A stretch of 64,000 nt of DNA from Delphinapterus leucas (taxonomy: Eukaryota > Chordata > Mammalia > Artiodactyla > Monodontidae), in contig NW_022098069.1 in NCBI RefSeq assembly GCF_002288925.2, positions 73,262,096 to 73,326,095 on the forward strand, written 5' to 3'. This document shows positions 1 to 11,786 of this stretch, piece after piece. Positions within the stretch are counted from its first letter, which is position 1; the number at the start of each line of letters is the position of its first letter. The notes under the pieces are model-generated. The model worked only from the letters and a program-made list of their open reading frames with translations, did no database searches and was not told where the DNA came from. Both the position numbers and the translations under genes were made by a program.

Positions 1-1089
1 TGCTATGGGAGCCATAGACAGTGTGAGATTCAAATTCTTGCTTTCTCTACCTCTTAGAATCACACATTTTTAACCCAGAGAGAATCTATAATATTCCCAT
101 GGTCACACAGCCGAATGTTGTCAGTGGAGAAATTTAAGAGACCTGATTTCAAATGGGGTGCATTGATTTTGATGAGTGAATAAATGAGCTAGTCCTTTTT
201 TCTAGGAAATAAGCAAGCTGAGAACTCGAGTTAGAAAACTTATTTCAAACCATTTTGTGATTTGGAATACATGTGTGCGTATATATATATATACACACAC
301 ATATATATAATATTTTAGTTTTTTAAAAAATGGGCATTAAACTTTCTATATCAGTCATTCACTGATCACTCCACATATTCCAGTGTCTTTATCATCCTAA
401 TAATAAAAGTACAGGAAATCTCGATTGTAAACTGTTTGGCTGGTCTATATTTCAAGTCCTACCAAGATTCAGATTTTATGGCTGTCACTTCTTGGTGTTT
501 AGGACATGAGAGTTGATATACACTGACCAGGTAGGTTTCTGTTCTGTTTTTTCCTTATGGTATTTACTTCCCTAAGCTGCAGTGTCACCAATGCAAAAGG
601 TGGGCTTCCCAGCATGGACAGGACACTGGAACATGTGGATCCAAGGTATAGGGAGGCGAACCTAAGCTTTCTCATCAAAGCTAAGAGATATGAATTGCCT
701 ATTGTCTTTCATTGCCTACATGGAGGTTATTAAAGAAGTTATGCTACTTATTGATTCACATAAAGTATCCTGAACTTTCAGGGTTCTAGTTAATTTCTGC
801 ATATTCTTTCTGGAAATTATCATTGTTTCTTGCATGCTTTGAAACTGAAAACCAGTTTGAGCTGCAAGTGATTGTCAATATAGAATTAATAAGTTTATCA
901 TTTTTTAGATAAAATGTCTTTAGGGTAATTCTGGTATAATACTTTTAATAGGGTTGTTTAAGACTTATAAGAGAACATTTTTAGATTGGTGCAGTACATC
1001 TTAACCTGGCATATTGGCAAGTTCCTGTGGAAGCTTCAGAGGTAATACTGGAGGGTGGGTTGGGTTGAGGAAACCGTTGACTAGTTTCA

Positions 1090-1331
1090 GTATTAAAAAA
1101 AAAAAAATTATTTATTTCCTTATTTGGTTGCACTGGGTCGTAGTTGAGGCAGGTGGGCTCCTTAGTTGCGGCTCTCGGGCTCCTTAGTTGCAGTGTGTGG
1201 GCTCTTTAGTTGTGGCGTGCAAACTCTTGTTGTGGCATGCATGAGGGATCTAGTTCCTTAACCAGGGATTGAACCTGGGCCCCCTGCATTGGGAGCATGG
1301 AGTCTTATCCATGGCACCACTAGGGAAGTCC
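1090..1331 (-). mobile_element. CHR-type SINE, antisense
   Basis: Poly-A tail read as T/A-rich sequence at the left, tRNA-derived head (ccactagggaagtcc) at the right. It is flanked by a 12-bp target duplication tgactagtttca at 1078-1089 and 1332-1343. Confidence 0.92.
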
Positions 1332-1654
1332 TGACTAGTTTCAATGTTGAAATAACAGAAATCATACATTTACTTGCAATAATGCCATGCTTTCTTTGCT
1401 TTGGTTTACAATTACCCAACTTATTGAAGCCACATTGGTTCATGTTGGCCAAAGTCATCCGTTTTATGACTTAAATTTTTGATTTTTCAGAGTGAATTGT
1501 TTATTGTTGTGAGTTTTAAAGCCTTGACTGATGGAGAGAAAAAAAGGATACTTTAAAAAGAGAATTTGGCTATAAAATGCTAAGGAGCTTCCACTGACAA
1601 TAAGAAGAATGACTGGAGAAGAAGGAAAATATGTCCTTTAAGTTTTTTTTTCTG

Positions 1655-2240
1655 GGTTTTTTTAACAACTTTACTGAAGTATAATTGACATACAATAAAC
1701 TGTACATATTTGAAGTGTACGGTTAAGCTTTGATAAGTTTTGACATGTATATATCTGTCAAGATAATGAACATATCCATCTCGTCCAAAAGTTTCCCCGT
1801 GTGCCTCCCTCATACTACTCATGCCTGCCTCACTCTTTATAACCACTAATCTACTTTCTGTAATGATAGCTGAGTTTGTGTTTTGTAGAGTCTTATAAAA
1901 ATGGAGTTATGTAGTATGGACTCCCTTTTTTGTCCGGCTTCTTTTAATCAGCATAATTATTTTGAGACCATTCATTTTGTTGCCTATATGTTGTTCATTC
2001 CTTTTTATTTCTGAGTAGGATTTATTTCTGAATAGGATTCCATTTATTTCTGAATAGGATTTCCTTTTTATTTCTAAATAGGATTCAGCATAATTATTTT
2101 TTTCTTTGTGATTATTCAGCATAATTATTTTGAGACTCCTTCATGTTGTTGCCTAGATGTAGTTCTTACCTTTTTATTTCTGAATTGGATTCCATGGATA
2201 TATCAAAATTTATCTTTTTCTTGGGTTTTAACTTGGGAAT
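1655..2240 (-). mobile_element. Old L1 3' end, antisense, with internal duplications
   Basis: Contains ctttactgaagtataattga, agataatgaacatatccatc and tcagcataattattttgaga, typical of L1M 3' ends in reverse. The segment around 1949-2205 is locally multiplied (see findings). Confidence 0.8.
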
Positions 2241-2489
2241 GTGCTACTCGAAGAATAAAAATATTTCATTCAAAGTTGTGATGCAATATATTAATATCAA
2301 TTTAGTATACTATTTTCCTTTTTCTCTCCTGCTCTGAACCTTGACTTTTTCCTTTTAATTTAATTTTTCTTTTATCAAATTATATAGATTAAAAAGTCAA
2401 ATAGTATGTAACTAGGTTTATGATGAGACATGGTAATTCTCTGCCAGCATCTCTGTATGCTTCCAGCTCAGCATGTTTGAAGAGAATTC

Positions 2490-2760
2490 ATTGTCTGCCT
2501 TGTTTCTCCTCTAGTGTTGCCCATCTCATTTGCTGACCTCACTCTCTTCTTACTCAGGTCCTCAGATCTAGTAAGTCTCCAGTCCTGTTGACTTGCTTTT
2601 CTGATATCCACCCCACCACCTCCTCCTGCTTCTCACAGGCACTGCCTTGCATCTCCCATACACCAGTTGTCTAACTGGTCTGGGTGCCTCTAATTTCTCC
2701 TGTTTTCAGTCTTTCTCCCATACAGCTGCCAGAGTTTGCTTTCTAAAATAATTTTTCTCT
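2490..2760 (-). mobile_element. L2 relic
   Basis: A pyrimidine-rich stretch with gctgacctcactctcttctt and tacagctgccagagtttgct resembles the 3' part of L2 in reverse. Diverged. Confidence 0.45.
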
Positions 2761-4048
2761 TAGAGAACCTACTACAAAAAGGTATAATGTGGCAGTTTGG
2801 ATCAAAAATAGAATTAAACACATGCATGAATACTACCAGCGAAGCTAGCTAAAATGAAGTAGATGTCCACGTGCTTAACCAAGTCATCCCTGTGATCAGG
2901 AGGAGAAGGCCAAGATTTAAAAACTAACAGTAATACTTTAGGTTTGTTTGCTGATGACTGTATTATTCAGAGAATTCAACCACTTCAGTTACAATGGAAT
3001 GTCTTTATAATGTAGCCTGAAATAACTGAGACTTTTGAAAATGAGACTAATTCTGTTAGTATTCATAGCACATTTGCAGTGTTGGAATAATTTTTTCAAC
3101 GGATTATTATGAGAGGCATCCTGGTACAGAGTAATAAGTACTAGATTAAGAGTAGGAGTCAGAAAACCTGAAAGTGTTAACATTTTCGTTTCATCAAGTT
3201 TTCTCTGGTCTTGAGGGATTCAGAATTAGGAGAATTCTTGGTTATAATTTACTGTTTTACAAGATGTCTCAAGACTCCTATATACTAAGGGGCAAGTACT
3301 TAAAGAGAAAGGCTGAATGTGTAAGCATTTCTACTTCTTTGGAAATGAAGTCTTTGTGTAGATGACCTAGAAAAGACATGCTTTTCTTTAACACAAAAAC
3401 TATCTTCCTGGTACTGGGAAACTTGATGGGCCTTCATGTATTTTGACTTTTATTTCAAAATTTAAAATATTAGGACAATTGTGTTAGGGCAGTGGAACTG
3501 TATGATACTGTATGATACTGTAATATCATATAGTATCTGTATAATACTATACAGATACTGTTTGTATCTGTATGATACTATAATTATACTATAATGGTGG
3601 ATGATACATGTCATTATACATTTGTCCAAACCCATAGATTGTACACCATGAGAGTAAACCATATAGTAAGTTGTGGATTTGAGGTGATTATGTTGTGTCA
3701 ATGTTAAGTTGATCGATTGTAACAAATGTACCACTCTCGTGAGGGATGTTGATAATGGAGGAGGCCATGCAACTGGGGGGACAAGGAGTATATGGGAAGT
3801 CACTCTACCTTCTGCTCAGTTATGCTGTGAACCTGAAACTGCTCCTAAAAAAAGGAAAAGTCTTTTAAATCATTTTTCTACTCAAAAGCTTGATGGCCTC
3901 CCAAATAAACTCCAGATTCCTTAGGATGCTTTTTAAAGCTCTTTTAGATCTGTCCCTAGCCTATCTGATCTCATCTTTGATGATCTTCCTTTAAGTCACC
4001 TGTATTCCTGTTTGTCTTAGCTCTGGGCACTATTTAAAAAACATCCAA

Positions 4049-4181
4049 GGGAATTAATTCCCTGGCTGTCCAGTGGTTAGGACTCTGCACTTCCACTGCA
4101 GGGGGCATGGGTTCGATCTGTGGTTAGGGAACTAAGATCCCATGAGACGTGTGGTGTGGCCAAAAAAAAAAAAAAAAAAAA
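4049..4181 (+). mobile_element. Short CHR-type SINE, sense
   Basis: A tRNA-like head (ccagtggttaggactctgca) and a short body end directly in poly-A. It belongs to the short class of about 120-130 bp. The first bases are diverged. Confidence 0.85.
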
Positions 4182-4182
4182 T

Positions 4183-4520
4183 CCTAGACTGAGTGGCTTA
4201 TAAACCATAGAAATGTATTTCTCACAGTTCTGGAGGCTGGAAGTCCAAGATCAGGATATCAGCATGGTCAGGTTCTGGTAAGGGCCCTCTTCCAGGTTGC
4301 AGACTGCAAGTTCTCATTGTGTTTTCACATAGCAGTGAGGAGAAGCAAGTTCCCTGTGTCTCATAAGGGCACTAATCCCATTTGTGAGGGCTGCACCCTT
4401 ATGATCTCATCCAATTCTGATTACTTCCCAAGGGCCCCCACCTCCTAACACCATCCCATTGGATGGAAATGTTTCAACATATAAATTCTGGGGGAACATA
4501 AACATTCAGTTCATAATATT
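4183..4520 (-). mobile_element. MaLR LTR (MLT1/MST-like), antisense
   Basis: The reverse complement contains the diagnostic run ccagcctccagaactgtgag followed by an aataaa-like region, and upstream gatcttggacttcc, as in MLT1/MST LTRs of the ERVL-MaLR group. It abuts the poly-A of the preceding SINE. Confidence 0.75.
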
Positions 4521-6099
4521 ACTACACTGAAATATTCACCCATTCTCATTCCTAACATTTTCTTTCATACCTACACTTATACCTATTGATACTTTGTTCT
4601 CTGTTTGAAACACCTTTTCTTCCTATCTCTGATTCCTATCACAATCATTCAAGTTTTCATTTAAGTGCCACCTTCTCGTAGGACCTTATTTGATCCCTCT
4701 TAGACTTAATTTCTCCAATAACAGTTTTTCTCCTATAGCAGTTTTCATTCCTCACTTTTGTCACTTGCATTTCAGCTAGGTGATGCTCTCTGTCCATCTG
4801 ACATCTTTAAAAGCACAATAAAGCCCTATCAAAAAATGATTTGCTGGTCTTTGATTTCAGTTCTACCAGAGTTAGATCGTATCCTTAACTTAGTGATGTG
4901 TAGACATGCCCTGTTTAGCAGAAGGGTTAGGGTAGGGAATGGGGTCATTATTAGCATAGTTCTAGTGGAGATGTGTTCCTGATGTAAAAATTTATTTCAT
5001 GCATTGACTACACAGTTAGTAATTCACTGGCTGATCCCTTCTTCTCTGACATGCTCCACATTTGTTCCAGTGGTAACTTGCTGGGCTAGAAGCAGCATCA
5101 TCAGCTCCCACCAGGTTCCCCACCTCCTCAAGCTGCTATAACAGCTAGCATAGATTTTAACTCTTAAAATCATGGTTTCCTTTTAGAAAACAATCAAAAG
5201 GCTTCGGGGATGAAAATTAGATATTGCTGGTAGACAGAACACAGAAATGAAAACACAGAAAAGCATTAGGCAGACCCATACTTACTGAACAAGCCCCAGA
5301 TAGAATCCATGATAATTTGTCATGGTGTTTTTATTTTGTGTGGTTTGTCTCTGTACCTAGGATTGTCCTGCTGTACCTATTAGCACTATATAACTATGTA
5401 ACTACATGTGTTGGCCACTTTGGTAAAGCACATTGTGCTTTCCCCACTAAAATGAAAAAAAAGAAAAAAAAGTATTATAACAGGTTTGAAGTAGTAGCAA
5501 AAGTCTGTTTTCCTTAAGGAAATGTGCCATGAGGGCTGGCTATTTTGTTAATGTTTTTCCTTGTGGTGGCCAAGGAAATTGTGATACTACATTTGGTGAA
5601 AAATGCTGACATTAATGCACCTAAGGACCTGAGAGATTCAATAACTTAGAAGAAGAAGAAAAGATTTAGTATCAACATAGAATTTTGAAACACCCGAGAA
5701 ACTGAGAAACTTAAAAGCATTATCTGAAGTTCATTTTCTTTAATACTGTTAGAGCTTATGTAAGTGAGCTTGTTTATTTGCAAATTAGCAAGTTTTTCTT
5801 TGGTAAGAAGGACTCTGCTCACATTTACCACATCATTTAGGGCCTTGAGGCCAATTAAAGTGCCATCAAACTTTGCAGGCAGACTATAAATATACAGTTA
5901 TTTCTGTTTAGAGCAAAGTAGAATGAACAAAATAAAAATCTCATTGAAGGACATTTGCACAATGACAGCTTTGCAGCTTGCACCATAGGCTCTCAGAAAA
6001 AAATGAAAGAATATTTATATTGATTAATGTAACCCATGTATTATAAAAATCTTAATTAAAACTGCTAGATTTAATTCCTTTTTAAAAATAAAGATTTTA

Positions 6100-6412
6100 G
6101 ACTTCCCTGGTGGTGCAGTGGTTAAGAATCTGCCTGCCAATGCAGGGGACAAGGGTTTGAGCCCTGGTCCGGGAAGATCCCACATGTAGCAGAGCAACTA
6201 AGCCCGTGCACCACAACTACTGAGCCCACGTGCCACAACTACTGAAGCTCACATGCCTAGAGCCCATGCTCCACAACAGGAGAAGCCACCACAAGGAGAA
6301 GCCTGCGCACTGCAACGAAGAGTAACCCCTGCTCGCCGCAACTAGAGAAAGCCCGCGAGAAGCAATGAAGACCCAATGCAGCCAAAAATATATAAATTAA
6401 TTAAAAAAAAAA
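6100..6412 (+). mobile_element. Long CHR-type SINE, sense
   Basis: The head acttccctggtggtgcagtg is followed by a long body with repeated ccacaactactga phrases and the tail atgcagccaaaaatatataa. It belongs to the long (about 300-bp) class. Confidence 0.92.
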
Positions 6413-6420
6413 CTTTAAAA

Positions 6421-6985
6421 AATACTTTATTTTGGAATAAATTTAGATTTACAGAAAAGTTGAAAAGATAGTACAGAGAATTCCTGTAAATTCTTCACCC
6501 AGTTTTTCTCTGATGTTAACCTTTTACACAAATAGGGTACATTTTTTAAAACTAAGAAATTAACATTAGTATAGTACTGTTAACTAAACTCTAGACTTTA
6601 TTCAGATTTCACCATTCCCCTACTTTTGAACTTTCTCTGTTCCCGGATCCAATCTAGGGTATCATATGGCATTTAGTCATCACGTCTCCTTAAGTCTCCT
6701 CTGGTCTGCAGTAGTTTCTCAGTCCTTCCTTGTTTTTCATAACCTTGATCACTTGGCTAAGGTGATGTCTGCCAGGTTTCTTCCCTGTGAAGTCGCTGTT
6801 TTTCATTTTCCATACTCTGTTCTTTGAAAGCATGTCACTGAGTCCAGTCTACACTAAAGAGGAGGAAAGATTAATCTCCATCTCCTGGAGTGAAGAGTGT
6901 CTATATATATTAATTTCATTATTAATAAATAGTTACAATGAAAAGTTGGCAGTTTTGTTTTATTGTTGTTTTTAATACACCCCCT
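6421..6985 (-). mobile_element. Old L1 3' fragment, antisense
   Basis: Phrases such as tttagatttacagaaaagtt, catttagtcatcacgtctcc and cttggctaaggtgatgtctg match the 3' region of old mammalian L1 (L1M-type) read in reverse. Subfamily not assigned. Confidence 0.7.
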
Positions 6986-7324
6986 CCATTCTAATAGAAC
7001 CAGTTTGAGAGTACAGTCTTTCCACCTCTGTTAAACTTTCTGATAACGTTAATCAGTTATGCTCTTTGATGTTTTTCTAAAGAGGAAGTAATCACCTGTA
7101 GTAGGAATAAGGAACCTTTTGGGAATCCTGAACTGTGGCCTTAAAGGCAGTATCTAGTTTTGGTTCATATGTTACCAGCACTTAGCCTGGAATCTAGTAG
7201 AGATCATTGGAGGCATCTTCATTTATTGCTAGGGGTTGGAAAAGTGCAGAAGTACAGGAGCTATATCTAATAAAGGTGTAAATTTCTCTCCAGTTCTGAC
7301 TGTGGTGCAAGAGGACGGGAACTG

Positions 7325-7490
7325 TCATTTATTTGGCCTTTACCATGCCAGGCACATTATTTTATTTGCTGTTGATAACAGCCCTGTGAGGTAGCTATAA
7401 TCTGTTTTCTGGAAAAGGAAACCTAAAGCTTAGAAAAGTGAAAATCTCAATAGAACAGTGTTTGAACCAAGGTCTGTGACCTCTCAGGTC
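7325..7490 (+). mobile_element. MIR relic
   Basis: Contains accatgccaggcacatt and gccctgtgaggtagctataa followed by a gaaaaggaaacctaaagctt core, as in MIR. Confidence 0.65.
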
Positions 7491-7712
7491 ATTTTCTTTT
7501 TACTATATGTTTTGTCTTCTTTTACAGTTTCCTATGTTCATTTCCTTGTCTTTATTCCTGTCTCTTTTCTCCCTTCTTTTAATTTCTCCCTTTTTAAAAA
7601 AATTTCTTCTGCTTAAAGTGAAATATTTTTTAAATATAGAGCTTAAGAAAGTGGATCCCATTCATTGCTGGTGGGAATGTGAATTGGTATAGTTTTAGGG
7701 TAAAGACACCTA

Positions 7713-7737
7713 CCTATCTATCTATCTATCTCTCTAT
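7713..7737. repeat. (CTAT)n microsatellite
   Basis: Consecutive ctat units with one ctct interruption. Confidence 0.85.
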
Positions 7738-7763
7738 CCCCCTACATAAAAGAATGGTTACTG

Positions 7764-7965
7764 GGCTTCCCTGGTGGCGCAGTGGTTGAGAGTCCGCTTG
7801 CCGATGCAGGGGACACGGGTTCGTGCCCCGGTCCGGGAAGATCCCACATGCTGCAGAGCGGCTAGGCCCGTGAGCCATGGCCACTGAGCCTGCGCGTCCG
7901 GAGCCTGTGCTCCGCAACGGGAGAGGCCACAGCAGTGAGAGGCCCGCGTACCGCAAAAAAAAAAA
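7764..7965 (+). mobile_element. CHR-2-type SINE, sense, young
   Basis: A complete 200-bp element with head ggcttccctggtggcgcagt, a gccccggtccgggaagatcc core and the tail gcccgcgtaccgc plus A12. The target duplication agaatggttactg lies at 7751-7763 and 7966-7978. Confidence 0.96.
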
Positions 7966-8229
7966 AGAATGGTTACTGTATTGTTGTCCATAGGGGCAAA
8001 AAAAAAAAAAAAAAATGAACACAAAGCTTATCATTAGGTGAGTGACCAAATGTGCTACATCCCTCATGCTACATCCCTTAATGTAGCCATTAGAGGTTTT
8101 TAAATTGTTTTTTTAGTGATAAATGGTAAAGGGGTGTGTGTGTGTATGTATAGATTCCACTTACTTTTTCAAAACAAACAGTAACAAATAACCCTATATA
8201 TGTTTTATATGATTATAAGAACACAGATT

Positions 8230-8405
8230 AAAAAATTTTTTTTATTGGAGTATAGTTGATTTACGATGTTTGTTTTTGGTATACAGTAAAGTGATTCAGT
8301 TATACATATATATATTGTTTTTCATATTCTTTTCCATTATGCTTTATCACAGGATATTGAATATATCAGTAGTTCCCTGTGCTATACAGTAGGACCTTGT
8401 TGTTT
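8230..8405 (-). mobile_element. Young L1 3' end, antisense, 5'-truncated
   Basis: Contains ttattggagtatagttgatt and agttccctgtgctatacagt, the cetartiodactyl L1 3' end in reverse. A 12-bp target duplication agaacacagatt lies at 8218-8229 and 8406-8417. Confidence 0.9.
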
Positions 8406-8514
8406 AGAACACAGATTTTTAACATGTCAGTGAAAGGTAGGAAGGGAGAATGACATGTATGATAATTACGTGCCCATTTATATAAAATGAGTCTGTGCTT
8501 ATGTGTACATGAAA

Positions 8515-9615
8515 GTACAGTCACCAACTAGAAATCTAGTCAACACCAGTTCTTTCGTCTCCCTCATCATCGCATCTAATCAGTCTCAACGTCCTGGTGA
8601 TTTTCAAGCATTTCTCAAATGTTTTTCCTACTTTCCATTTCCTCTACAATTGCCTTAGTTATCATCTTTGCTTGGACTACGGAAACAGCCCCCTAAATGG
8701 CCTCTTATCTTTTTTTTTAATTAATTAATTTATTTATTTTTGGCTGAGTTGGGTCTTCGTTGCTGCATGGGCTTTCTCTAGTCGCGGCCAGCGGGAGCTA
8801 CTCTTAGTTGTGCGCAGGCTTCTCACTGTGTTGGCTTCTCTTGTTGTGAAGCATGGGCTCTAGGCGCGTGGGCTTCAGTAGTTGTGGCTCACGGGCTTAG
8901 TTGCTCCACGACGTGTGGGACCTTCCCTGACCAGGGCACAAACCCGTGTCCCCAGAATTGGCAGGCGGATTCTCAACCACTGCGCCACCAGGGCAGCCCC
9001 TGGCCTCTTATCTTGAATCTTGTCCACCTCAATTCCTTCTTCTATTGTCCTGTCAAAATAGATCTATTCAGGGATTTCTAACATGTAAACCCCTCTACCT
9101 AAAACTCTTCATTGATACTCTCTTACCTACACAACAAAACCCAAACCCTTTGCCAGGGTCCAAAAGGGCTTGCAAAATTACAACTTGCAAAATTAGACTT
9201 CTCCTGTCATTCCCCACCTCACCACCTCCACTCTGGCAACCGCAGACTAGCTTTAGTTATCCACATAGGCCATGGGGACTACCCCTCAAGGCCTTTGCTT
9301 GTGCTGGTACTTCTGCTTGGGATTCTCTTCTTGTCTTCCCCCTCAGCTCCCCAAGCCCTCCTCCCCAGACACTTGTTGCTTTAAAACTCACCTCTGGGGT
9401 CTCCTCTACCAGAAAGTCTCCCTTGACCTCATCCTCAACCCCAGGCTAAGCTGGATGACCTCTCTTTTGCACCTACCATGTGTATTGTCATGAATTCCTT
9501 CTCAGTTTCTCTTCCCCACTAGACAAGAGAAGGAACTGAGGTATTCATCTTTGTAATTCCAGTACTGTCCACCATGCCTGGCACTGTTTATTTGTTCTAC
9601 AACTGAATGCCACCC
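8515..9615 (-). mobile_element. L2 3' end split by a CHR SINE
   Basis: 8515-8697 and 9015-9615 together read as antisense L2, with caaggcctttgcttgtgctg, accatgcctggcactg and related phrases. The open frames over 8946-9493 fall in this repeat. Confidence 0.65.
8712..9000 (-). mobile_element. Long CHR-type SINE, antisense
   Basis: Poly-A tail at left, head at right (ccactgcgccaccagggcag). It is flanked by the 14-bp target duplication tggcctcttatctt at 8698-8711 and 9001-9014. Confidence 0.95.
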
Positions 9616-9691
9616 CCTGTGGCACCTCCACCTGCAGGGATCTTTAAATCATAACCAAAAAGTGGTTTCGCATTCATATTTTAGAGAATAA

Positions 9692-9822
9692 GTGACTTCC
9701 CTGGTGGTCCAGTGGTTAAGACTCTGCACTTCCACTGCAGGGGGCCCGGGTTTGATCCCTGGTGGGGAGCTAAGATCCTGCGTGCCACACCACACTACCC
9801 AAAAAAAAAAAAAAAAAAAAAA
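9692..9822 (+). mobile_element. Short CHR-type SINE, sense
   Basis: Head gacttccctggtggtccagt, short body, and a poly-A run of 22. Confidence 0.9.
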
Positions 9823-10038
9823 GTATAAATTCCAGATTTTAGAGAATTAGGTGAACCATCTTCATGTTTAGCAGAGAGGGAAAAATGTTTCTTTGGCGTC
9901 ACGTATCTCTCATACGAACAACAGACCAGATTAAAAGGGTGAGATTATAAAGCAAGTAAATTTCATTCATTTTTCTAATTAATGTATATCTTCATAAGTA
10001 ATTGTGTTTAATTATGATATTTTCATTGTGCCATTTTA

Positions 10039-10347
10039 TTTTATTTTATTTTTAAAATAATTAATTAAGTTATCTTTTGGCTGCGTCGGGTCTTAGTTGT
10101 GACAGGCAGGATTTTTTGTTGCAATGCGCAGGCTCTTCCTTGCACTATGTGGGCTTCTCTCTAGTTGTAGCATGCGGGCTCCAGAGCATGTGGGCTCTGT
10201 AGTTGTGGTACACGGTCTCTCTAGTTGTGGTGTGCGGGCTTAGTTGCCCTGTGGCATGTGGGCTCTTAGTTCCTTGACCAGGGATCGAACCAGCGTCCCC
10301 TGCATTACAAGACGGACTCTTAACCACTGGACCACCAGGGAAGTCCC
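10039..10347 (-). mobile_element. CHR-type SINE, antisense
   Basis: Head at right (ggaccaccagggaagtccc), A/T-rich tail at left. The target duplication tgtgccatttta lies at 10027-10038 and 10348-10359. Confidence 0.94.
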
Positions 10348-10681
10348 TGTGCCATTTTAAATTACGGTACATTGTTATCTAAATTTTTTATGGTGGGAAC
10401 ACAGTTATTTAGACTCATCAGAGTAAAACTACAGAGATATTAAATACTGATTTCTGCAGGTACAGACAGATATAGTCAAAACAACTGATAATGGTGAATA
10501 ATCCACAGTAAGCGGTGCTAAGTGCCTAAAATGATGCCACACACTGGGAACCAGCAAGTGCCAAAGAAATGTTAGTTTTGATATCTGGGGATAGTTATGT
10601 CTTTTTTTTTTTAACCATTCATATATAGTTGAAAATTCTATGTTAATTACCAACTACAGACCAGCGTAGTGGTTAGTTTCT

Positions 10682-10731
10682 GATTAATAGAATAGTGCAT
10701 TTTTTGGATTAATAGAATAGTGCATTTTTTG
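10682..10731. repeat. Exact 25-bp tandem duplication
   Basis: Two identical adjacent copies of the 25-bp unit that begins gattaatagaatagtgcat, at 10682-10706 and 10707-10731. Confidence 0.97.
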
Positions 10732-11696
10732 GATGAATTTTCACAGTATTTAGAAAGAGACACTTGACTTTTAAGTTAAAAGAACCAAGATTGCTAATAA
10801 ACACTGCAGAAAACAGATGTCTTCTAACTGATTGAATGATTCGAACACAAATTATATCGTGCCAGGATATTACAGCTATGTTTCTGAAGTCTCTCCACAT
10901 GTTAGTTCTTCCACTGTACCCAGTTTTGCTTTAAAGATAGCAGTTTGAAAGGTAAACTGTTCGTAACATTGAACAGGGTAGAGTTTGTGGTTAGGTCTGT
11001 TACCCTAAGATGGGTATTTTTGTTTTTTAATGCTCTTTGAATCATTTTAATAATAATAATTTTGTTTTTTTCAATGGCCTGTTTCCCAGTTAAAAATCAC
11101 ATGATGAATCATGTCATGTGTGGTTTACTCTTCTTACTACAATTATTCATTAAAAGGAATTTTATGAAATTATAGGCTACAGAAGTGATTATTATTAACT
11201 GTGATTACAAACTAGTTGTTTTCAGCAAAGATTTTAGTTCGTGGTGGGTGAATGTTCCTTTTTTGAAAACTTATTATATAAACAAAGTCTTTTAATACTG
11301 GTAGGCTTTCACTTTTGTTTTAACGTGTCAGCCATGCTGAATAATTTCTTTGCAAATAGGATGTTTTTATGTGCAATTTCTGAATGTCTCACATCTGTGG
11401 ATATAATTGTATAATCAACTACTAATGTAAATCATTGTCCAGTGAAATTGTCTAAAGTGAACAGTAACCACACAGGGACTGAATTAAATTTAAAAAACAA
11501 AATAGAACCTTAGATTCTAGAAGGGGGCCATCTCTTTTAAAATTTGTTTTCTTTTCTATCACTATGCCATTTTGATTCCATCTCCTCCAACCCCAGTTCT
11601 TCAAGGCTCTACAAAAACCATTCTACGGGGAATAATGTTGATGCTCACAATAAATTAGAATCAGTGAGGAGACTCTGAAATAATCAAAGAAATTTC

Positions 11697-11744
11697 ACCC
11701 CTCCCGTCTCCCCGCACCCCAACCCCTACCCTCACCCGCCTGCC
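11697..11744. promoter_or_regulatory. C-rich tract upstream of exon 2 acceptor
   Basis: Six or more runs of three to four C separated by one to four bases, ending about 65 bp before the exon 2 acceptor. The complementary strand has the G-run spacing of a G-quadruplex. In the transcript it would be a poly-C motif of the kind bound by PCBP/hnRNP K proteins (inference). Confidence 0.5.
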
Positions 11745-11786
11745 GGAAAGGCATAACTGTTTTTCCCATGTTTGGCTGCGATTTAG

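Larger units (their letters stand above)
3840..4770 (-). mobile_element. L2 relic split by a SINE and an LTR
   Basis: 3840-4045 (ctcaaaagcttgatggcctc, gctctgggcac) and 4525-4770 (aagtgccaccttctcgtagg) read as one antisense L2. The parts are separated by the SINE at 4049 and the MaLR LTR at 4183. Confidence 0.5.

Noticed and set aside
7764..7840. tRNA gene from the SINE head
   Set aside because: The A/B-box region (ggttcgtgccc-like) is tRNA-derived, but the heads are SINE promoters with degraded cloverleaf and no independent tRNA gene was seen.
7726..8067. Open frames in the CHR SINEs (for example frames with [16 protein letters not shown])
   Set aside because: The same peptide recurs in every CHR-2-type SINE (7764, 44792, 45897, 46882, 54227). 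It is a by-product of the GC-rich SINE body, not a gene.
8946..9493. 167-residue and 73-residue open frames
   Set aside because: They start within the SINE and run into L2-derived sequence; no family resemblance and no splice context.
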